The notes under the pieces are model-generated. The model ran no database searches and was not told where the DNA came from. It saw only the letters and a list, made by a program, of their open reading frames with translations. This document shows positions 57,064-64,000 of a DNA stretch of 64,000 bases, one piece after another (position 1 is the first letter of the stretch; every line of letters starts with the position of its first letter). Source of the stretch: Sordaria brevicollis (Eukaryota > Ascomycota > Sordariomycetes > Sordariales > Sordariaceae); contig JAUTDP010000006.1 in the NCBI GenBank assembly GCA_033439795.1, forward strand, positions 1,550,001 to 1,614,000, given 5' to 3'. The position numbers and the translations under genes were made by a program.

Positions 57064-59322
57064 TTAACCCTGTAAAGGCGACATCATGGGGCTTTTGAGC
57101 CTCGTGGGACTACCAGCCCGGCTCCTCCTGCCTTGTAGACTCATAGTCGTCGTTGTGGGCGTCAACCCCAGCCGCTCTCGGCTATCCGTCCTTACCACCA
57201 AGCCCGCCCTATCGAGCGCCGAGCCGCCAGGCGTCATCAGTCCATTGCCGCCGCCGAGATCAGCAAACCGGCTATCCAGGTTCAGCTTGGGCGTAGCCAG
57301 CCCCGAGGTGATCCCGAGCTTAGACCGCCCACCTCCACCGCCGGAGCTACTTTCGCTGGAGTCAGAGTAAAAGCCGTTGAGGTCGTTGTTGTGGTCGAAG
57401 TAGGAAGAAGCCGAGGAGTTGCGGAAGTGGGAGTCGTTAAGCTCAAACTCGTCGGCTCCGCCTTCCTCTAGAACACGCTCGTAAGCGCCCGAAGAAAGAG
57501 AGCGGCGGCCAAAGAGCTTGTTCTTCAGGCTGGAAAGGGGGCCGCTGTTGTGGCCAGACGAGGACACCTTGCCGAAACGGCCGGAGCGACGGGGCTTATG
57601 GAAAAGGTTGTTGACGCGACCATAGAAGCGCATGCGCCTGTCCTTCTTGCGGAAGAAGAACAGGAGGGCAAAGAAGATGAGGAAGATGAAGAGCAGACTA
57701 TGAGTGGTCTTCGCTTTTGTCTTGCCAAGAAGATTTTCTGCTTCTACATCCCAGTCGCCACCATCTTCCGTTCCATTGACTACCGGGTGGTAGGGAGAGT
57801 CGTTGTGGCTCGCTCCGCTGCTGAGTGGTGTCCACGTCGAACCTGCGTACTGGAAATCAGGTGGCAAGGCCGTCGCCCCGGCGGAAGGGATGTTGGTACC
57901 GAAACCAACGGGATACCTGTCGTCCCCAGTCTTGGGAGGTACTTGCCCTGCAGCGTAAAGCACCATTTTGCCGAGTGTCCAGCTAACTTCGATACCGTCG
58001 ATCTTGTCCACAGCATGGAACGGGTCGAGGAAGCCCTTCTGCTTGGCCTTCTCAATGGCGCCCTTCGAGGCATTGAGTCCCGGCTCAGGAAGCTCTTCGA
58101 CACCAATGCGAGGAACACCAATACCCTCATGCAAGACGTTGATCAGCCAGGAGGCCTTGAAACAAGCCTCTTGCGCATCTTTGACCACAAACTTCTTCTT
58201 TTTCGAATCCAGGCTTGGTTCGATGCTATTCCAATCTCGACCGCAGAAATCCTTGACCCGCTTCTGGTACGTGGTAAAGTCGTAGGCCTCATCGTCCTTG
58301 CCACCAAAGACACCGTGGGTGGTGTGCCAATATTCGGATACTCCCACAAAATGATTGACATCAAAGTCAATGGCCGGCACATGCTGGCCATTGATCAAGC
58401 AAGGGTCATCCGCACATGGTTTGTCCTTGCCGAGTAGGGGATACGTCTTCTTCAGGCATTCATCAAAAGCGCCTGTGCCAATTAGACTAGTCTCCCCTTT
58501 CTTCGGTTTTGAAACAGGCGTCCCGTCCAGTGACATCCTCAAGCCTTTTGGAAGACACGGGTCGGGAAGTTCCCCGGCGCTGGAAGTCGTATACAACTCT
58601 TTGAGGCTTTGGACATAGGCTTCTCGCGCCCGGTTGACACCGAAGCCAAGCCATGTCGTTGTGAACACCTTGTATTCGGCTGGCGATCCATCGAGTGTTC
58701 GTAGTCGCAAGAGCTTCAAATCGTTCGCGTGCTTTGCCGCTTCCGTTGAGTTTGGCGCGAATGCGATTTGCGCTGATGCACCTCCCATGTCCAAAAACCC
58801 GTATGTATGATGACCCTTGCCGTGCGCATGCAGCTCCGGATGATCGAACCCCCCTAAAAGATAGTTGGACGCAATCCACCCATACAATCCTTCCGTCTCG
58901 CCTGGGATAACCTGAATATGAAGGTCGCAATCCGGAAGCGAGAATTTCGTGTTCTTGCGCAAGTATGAGCAGACAGCGCCGGTTATCGCATCTTGCTGGA
59001 CCTGGGGGAGAAGTCGCATGCCAGCCGTGGCCATTAAGAATATTGGTGTGTCGTGGATTTTGTCCGCGGGTATAACGTCGAGCGCATGATCGATGAGTTC
59101 CTTCAGATAATCTTCGCCGACCACCCCCGCCTTTTCGCCGAATGTCGATATTCCGGGCCTGATCTTTTTTGTCCACTTCTTTTTCGTCTCAATCTTGGGC
59201 AGACTGCGCAACTCCTCCGGCGAAGCATCCTCAAGCGCCTTCTCGGGATCCTTCCAGCGGTAGATGTGTAGTCGTGTCCCCGAGGACCCGGCGTCCAGGA
59301 TAACACCCCATCGCCCTGTCAT
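57064..59322 (-). CDS. ynd1: Golgi apyrase YND1 (GDA1/CD39 family)
   Basis: Hydrolyses nucleoside di- and triphosphates in the Golgi lumen, clearing GDP/UDP from glycosylation. Single exon, 752 residues. Apyrase conserved regions are visible in order: 'DAGSSGTRLHIYRW' near residue 10, 'ATAGMR' near 99, 'GETEGLYGWIASNYL' near 145 and 'FLDMGGASAQIAF' near 180. A later conserved block is 'GGKDDEAYDFTTYQKRVKDFCG'. One transmembrane segment ('LLFIFLIFFALLFFF') lies near 560, followed by 'RKKDRRMRFYGRVNNLF' and a long Ser/Gly-rich cytosolic tail. The start lacks a second N-terminal membrane anchor, as in yeast YND1. The cytosolic tail is rich in Ser-Pro and Thr-Pro sites near its end. Confidence 0.94.
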   Translation of the reverse strand: MTGRWGVILDAGSSGTRLHIYRWKDPEKALEDASPEELRSLPKIETKKKWTKKIRPGISTFGEKAGVVGEDYLKELIDHALDVIPADKIHDTPIFLMATAGMRLLPQVQQDAITGAVCSYLRKNTKFSLPDCDLHIQVIPGETEGLYGWIASNYLLGGFDHPELHAHGKGHHTYGFLDMGGASAQIAFAPNSTEAAKHANDLKLLRLRTLDGSPAEYKVFTTTWLGFGVNRAREAYVQSLKELYTTSSAGELPDPCLPKGLRMSLDGTPVSKPKKGETSLIGTGAFDECLKKTYPLLGKDKPCADDPCLINGQHVPAIDFDVNHFVGVSEYWHTTHGVFGGKDDEAYDFTTYQKRVKDFCGRDWNSIEPSLDSKKKKFVVKDAQEACFKASWLINVLHEGIGVPRIGVEELPEPGLNASKGAIEKAKQKGFLDPFHAVDKIDGIEVSWTLGKMVLYAAGQVPPKTGDDRYPVGFGTNIPSAGATALPPDFQYAGSTWTPLSSGASHNDSPYHPVVNGTEDGGDWDVEAENLLGKTKAKTTHSLLFIFLIFFALLFFFRKKDRRMRFYGRVNNLFHKPRRSGRFGKVSSSGHNSGPLSSLKNKLFGRRSLSSGAYERVLEEGGADEFELNDSHFRNSSASSYFDHNNDLNGFYSDSSESSSGGGGGRSKLGITSGLATPKLNLDSRFADLGGGNGLMTPGGSALDRAGLVVRTDSRERLGLTPTTTTMSLQGRRSRAGSPTRLKSPMMSPLQG

Positions 59323-60930
59323 TGTTTAGTGTCGCGATCTTGGAGACCGATTGGTTTGCGAAGAAACCTACAGTTCTTGTCTTTCCCCATCGGCACGAGG
59401 TTAGAAGTACGTGATATAGATGATGGTAACGAATGCGATTCGGTATCGGACAAGGCACAGCTGGTTCGAACCGGCGGGGCTCATTCAGGTTATATCGTCG
59501 ACAATGGCGTAATAGGGAATTAGTGTTGTATGGGCGACCGCATCGGGATTATTGCATTAACAACCCGGAAGTGATGCAGAATCGCAATCGCAGGTGGATA
59601 CAAGACGAATTGATCGACAATAGAGACGGGAGGCCGGAAGGAGGAAATACCGGCCGCAAAGCGAATGGACAGGCACTATGGAGGATTTTAAAAAAGAGAA
59701 GTATACAATATGGTCGATAGGCAGCCGGGACCGTCGGAAGAACGAGAGTAGGGTGGTTTTGAGAAACGTGAAATGACCAGGTGCGAAGCGAGAGAAATAG
59801 CCCGAAAGCTGAGTTGAGGTGAGATTCTGGAGGATGACGGGAAAGATTGTCGTGTTCCAATTCCTGGGTGGACAATGTGGGCCAGACCTGGAATGTTTGG
59901 GGTGTTTTTGGAGGGATCGTGGGGGCCGATAAGGAGAAGTTCAGGGGAAAGAGGGGACCAGGCCGGGGGGCGTCGCTGAACGCGGCACTGTGCATTCGTA
60001 TCGTCGTCGTACCACGCCCGCCTTCGGACGACTTTCCTTGGTGGCGTTCGTAATGATGAAAGTTACGGACCGGAGCACCGGTAATAACATGACATTACTA
60101 TACTGTTTGCACACATGAGTGGTCATCGATGTCATGTCACTTACCTCTAGACTGACAAGTACTTCTTTTCGCAAAGGTTGAGAGGTTCACGGGATATCCA
60201 ACGAAGATAGACCAAATGGTTCATTAAGTGTACAGTTGTACCTCGAAAATTGAAACTGCGGCTCATGATCAGCCACACCTTCGCCCATCATTGCCCTGCT
60301 TTGAGCGTGCCATGCGGCCCTGAAAGAAACGATACACGTAATCTCCCCGCATCCTGTTTCCATTTTCAGAAACAGACGATTGAGGCGAAGAACGTGGAAG
60401 CTTCTCACACCCCGCGGTTGGTGGTGTTTCCGCAGTCGACCTGAGAGGGAAGTTCCGCCTATCAATCACGGCTTTCTTTGGACGCCATCCGTCCATAACA
60501 CTGCGATCTGCCAGCTGGGTTTCAGCAGAAAGAGCGCCGACTCAACCTGCCAAACCGTAACAGGCATCTTGAAACTGCTTCTCACTGGAAGATCACCATT
60601 CCGTCGCGGATTGTCGCAGCCAGCCGCCGGCCTTATGAATGCAGTTTTGTTGGTGTTTGAAAGCCTGACTATCGATCGGTACCCCCCGCCTGGTTTGCCC
60701 TACTTATGGGATCTTAGGCGAATCGGAAATGGGTGGTTGTCGACCTCTAGCATCAGAAGCCGCTCTTCTCGTCGAGAACTCATTCAAAGTCTTGAAGGTT
60801 CTATGAGATCCTGAGCCGTCAGACCGTCCGCTTCTCCCATACGTCTGTGTGGTTGATGTACTTACATGCTTGAACGCGAGTACCTGCATTCGCGTATAAC
60901 TAAGAATACATTGCCACGTCAAGCTCATAA
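59323..60930. other. Intergenic: ynd1 promoter and mtr3 3' flank
   Basis: 1.6 kb without a supported gene. Open frames on both strands are short and unrecognised. Confidence 0.6.
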
Positions 60931-61847
60931 TCACCCAACGGTCTCGTTCAGGCAGTCCACAAGAACGCGATTGGCGCTCTTGGAAGCCTGAATGCCCTTC
61001 TCAACCAGCTGCGTATAAACGTCCATATCAGACGCCGGTAGGTCACCCTTGAACCAAAGATTCGTGACTTCTTGTCGCGTGGGAAGATATGCGATGCAGC
61101 ATGCCGCAAGGACCTTCTCATGCTCAGCGGGAATTGGGTCGACAACGATGCTGGGAGCGGCATCATCTCCCGCATCCTGTACCAAGGCGGCAACACCTCC
61201 GGCAACAGTATCGACGCAGTCAATGCCAGCGTCGGCAAGTGCAGCCGAGGCCACGGTAATACATCCACTCAAGGCGTTCATGGTGTCCCATGCCTCAATG
61301 CCCTGGGCCTTGGATATCTCCCGATCTTGCTCTCCCTCGACAATGGAGATGATGATATCAACACCACTTTTTGGCCAACGGTCAGCAATGATAGATCCCC
61401 GGAGAGCCGCCTCAAGGTGGGTGCCGAGATCCCTCTCGATAGGGTCACGAAGGTAACCACGCCTTTGCTTGGTCGCAAACGGCGCAAACTTGACGTGTGT
61501 GGACAAGATGATGTGAGGAGAGAATGGCGTCGACCTGGGCAATGCTCTAGGTCCATGGACACTGCAACTGAGCTTCAGACCGGAACCGCCGTTTCCAGAT
61601 GATTCAATCTCTAGGTAGGCGGAACCAGAGGCCGAAGGCGTCACTCCCGTCTTGAGATCTACAGGTTAGGTTAGATTGCGTTCAGAAGAAAGAAGACATC
61701 CCCAATATGCTTACACATTTTGCGAATCACGTTTGCCGGGCGTGACCTTGTAGCCATAGCAACTTGGGATTTTTGCTCGGGGGCATCGTCATAAATGGGA
61801 GCAATGGTGGTCCCAACCGGTCCGTTAATACGTCTTCTGTCGGCCAT
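60931..61847 (-). CDS. mtr3: Exosome ring subunit MTR3
   Basis: An RNase PH-fold subunit of the six-membered ring of the RNA exosome, catalytically inactive, in nucleus and cytoplasm. Exons are 61847-61715 and 61658-60931, giving 286 residues. The N-terminus 'MADRRRINGPVGTTIAPIY' and 'RPANVIRKMYLKTGVTPSASGSAYLEI' match fungal MTR3. Further RNase PH blocks are 'LKLSCSVHGPRALPRSTPFSP', 'LGTHLEAALRGSIIADRWPKSGVDIIISIVE' and 'ALSGCITVASAALADAGIDCVDTVAG'. Catalytic RNase PH residues are absent, as expected. The 56-nt intron has a GTAAGC donor and a CCTAACC branch. Confidence 0.92.
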
Positions 61848-64000
61848 GTTGAAGCCAATATCTGAGAGCCGAGAGTATGTTGAACCTGGCGATTTGGTGT
61901 GATGCGGGTAAAGACGCTCCTTATCAGGAATTCCTGGATCTGTTGCGATGTGAGAGGGACCTTGTTCATGTGTTGTTATCCTGAATTCACTTTGATGTTG
62001 ATTTCTGTTGGGTTCTCTGATGAAAACGAGACTTGACTGAGAGTCGCCGTCTACAGTGGGTCCACTCTCAAATTCAAGATGTTGTGGCGCAAACTCACAT
62101 TCACGGTCACTCCCGCATACTCAGCCACATGCCCCACCCAAAACCCGCGTCAAAGCCACCAATGCATGAATTTTTTTGCGCAGCTACAAAACTCTGCCGA
62201 ATTGACCTTTCCAACTTTATGTCGAACTTTTCCACCAACCTACCACATCCACAACGACAAGAATGACCTGCGATTGTCGGCGTTGAACCAATGCCTTCAC
62301 TCGACTTGGCCACTTTCACTGGGATGCAATCATGATGCCATCTTTCTGCGATGCTCATAGTCGGCTTGGTTGGGCTGCCTTTTGCAATGGTTCAGCAATG
62401 GCATGGCCATATCAGCTGCTCAGGCATCCTTTTGGTTATTCTGCGATGTTAAACCCCATTGCTTGAGAGGATGTCCTGGCTGTCTGATATGGCCTCGTCG
62501 GTTCACGCGGATAGAGTAAGTTTGTCCCCTCTTCCTTCCTACATCTCATGATGATCCCATAACCACAGTTCTCGCGATATTCTCTGAGCGATCGAACAAA
62601 CATGCACTACCATCTGACTGTTCACCCAACACGTTCTTCACTTGCAACACATCTTGATGAATTGTTGACTAACGAACAAATAGTATGGACGAAGTTGTCA
62701 AGTCACCGTCGCTGTTCCGCCTCGTCTTTTCGGTCTCTGCCCACTAGGTAAGCATCACATCGCTCTTTTCACCTTCCCACCTTCACCCAGCCCCGATTGT
62801 CCATGATGAAACAAAATATTTTCAGTTCTGCTTCTGAATAATAATGAGCGATAAACAATTATACCAAAACCTTCTGATATGACAATCACCCCAAACACTT
62901 CCTTGCCGCTACACAACTCTTTACACTCGTTGTAAGCAGGTTGGCTAACAAGCTTCAAGTCGTTACAGGATCTGAAAATGGCCTTGCGTCTAGTGGGACA
63001 GTCAACATGCCCATTTGGTAGGTGCTTTGTCTACTTTATCCATCCCATGCACAATGATGACAACAGTCTATCCATTCAACGATATGTACGGGCCGAGCCA
63101 TCCATCCGCACTGGAGCGTTCTTCGGGACGTGAGGACTAGTGGTGGTGTTTCCCTTCGGGGTGTCATTTGGCTTCCGTTGTTCGAGGCTTCTGCGCACCG
63201 TTTTGGGGCGTGGGGGACTTGGGCCGGCTTTGTAGGGCTGAGTTAAAACGGCTTGTCTGATCTGTGTCGTCTTCGCCTTCTGCCTGATGCCGATTCGCGT
63301 AATGACCATGAACTGACCGATCAGTAGTAACTGATGGCGCGACCGTTTCAAACGTTTAGTTTGCATCGCATCTTTGACGAGGTAAGGTTTGCTCTCATAA
63401 CTCGGCATATCTTTTTGACCCCAGTAGAAATGGATGTGGCGGAGGCTCGACAGCAGGTTCGTCCCTGACATTTACATCGAACCATAAGGGTCGGCAGCGA
63501 GATAGAAGAATGCAAGGAAGAATTACAACATTTTGGTTATGTCAAGTCGTCCAGTGATTATCCTCATGATTCTGGGCTCTGAAGTGCAGTCCGATCATCA
63601 CGGAATGTTCATGTATCGTAAATTGAAGCCATCATCATTCGCACCTTATCATCGTGTCCTGAAAATCAAGAAAACACCGGAAGACGCACCCATGGCTGCT
63701 GGTTGGAACCAATTGTAGTGTACCTCCACTCTACGTAATATAGAAATTACGACTGCGGCACAGGCTCCGCGGCACTTCAATTGCCACTGTTTCAGGTTGA
63801 CTTTGCCAGCAATTCTAGAGTCTTGGCAACTTTAAATCTTGTCGACCTCCTGAAACCCATGGCATCGATTCTGGGGTGGTTTTTGAGCGGGTGCTGTCGC
63901 CGTCGCAATTGCAGTACAATTGGCAGGACCCCGTTGAACAGCCGGGCTACCGAGCGACGCCATTGGTAAAGAAATCCCACCCGCCAATCTTACCTGGACT
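61848..64000. other. Intergenic at the right end, no supported gene
   Basis: Upstream region of mtr3 and beyond. A minus-strand frame 63076-63471 (131 codons, ATG, Lys/Arg-rich) is the longest but matches no family I recognise. Confidence 0.5.

Noticed and set aside
59462..59482. T-arm-like GGTTCGAACC sequence
   Set aside because: No acceptor, D or anticodon stems can be built around it.
1..64000. CRISPR arrays, 5S rRNA genes, intact transposons, secondary-metabolite cluster
   Set aside because: None seen: no spaced repeats, no 5S-like sequence, no transposase or reverse transcriptase motifs, and no synthase gene beside the MFS transporter.

Overview
The window is nuclear DNA from a filamentous ascomycete. 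Compact protein genes are split by 49 to 144 bp introns with GT...AG ends and CTRAC-like branch sites. The gene set points to the Sordariales, very probably Neurospora or a close relative such as Sordaria: a cho2/chol-1 gene near a clr-2-type cellulase regulator, vma-8 a little further on, a HEI10 homologue, dispersed intron-containing tRNA and unusually long intergenic spans. Exon coordinates below were worked out by hand from reading frames and splice signals. No RNA evidence was available.

Layout. 1-2653: 3' part of a phosphatidylethanolamine N-methyltransferase gene (+). 3103-4357: short-chain dehydrogenase (-). 4935-6886: 14-TM type MFS transporter (-). 6887-16260: about 9.4 kb without an intact gene, holding one decayed gene (9172-10042), a C27 tract and a cluster of a recurring 11-mer. 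16261-18783: Zn2Cys6 factor CLR-2 (-). 18784-27799: about 9 kb with no supported gene, forming the upstream region of clr-2. From 27800 on the window is gene-dense housekeeping DNA: NEDD8-E1 subunit ULA1 (-), meiotic RING protein HEI10 (+), tRNA-Gln(UUG) with an intron (+), gEgh16/MAS-type secreted protein (+), a small conserved protein (+), splicing factor SYF1 (-), V-ATPase subunit D (+), U1A/U2B''-type RNA-binding protein (-), an Asi-type membrane RING ligase (+), tRNA endonuclease subunit SEN34 (-), Elongator subunit ELP4 (-), RNA polymerase subunit RPB8 (+), a Nudix hydrolase (-), Hikeshi/OPI10 (+), apyrase YND1 (-) and exosome subunit MTR3 (-). The last 2.1 kb shows no supported gene.

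The genes do not form an operon or a biosynthetic cluster. Several share divergent promoters: ula1/hei10, syf1/vma8, U1A-like/Asi-like and elp4/rpb8. RNA biology is over-represented (SYF1, U1A-like, SEN34, ELP4, RPB8, MTR3, tRNA-Gln), but this looks like coincidence.

The most interesting parts are the roughly 18 kb of gene-poor DNA on both sides of clr-2, the clustered CCCCRGATTTT motif with an embedded carbon-repressor consensus, a decayed gene carrying stops compatible with RIP-type C-to-T change, a dehydrogenase with two nested start codons predicting two cellular locations, and weak GTCGGT splice donors in hei10.
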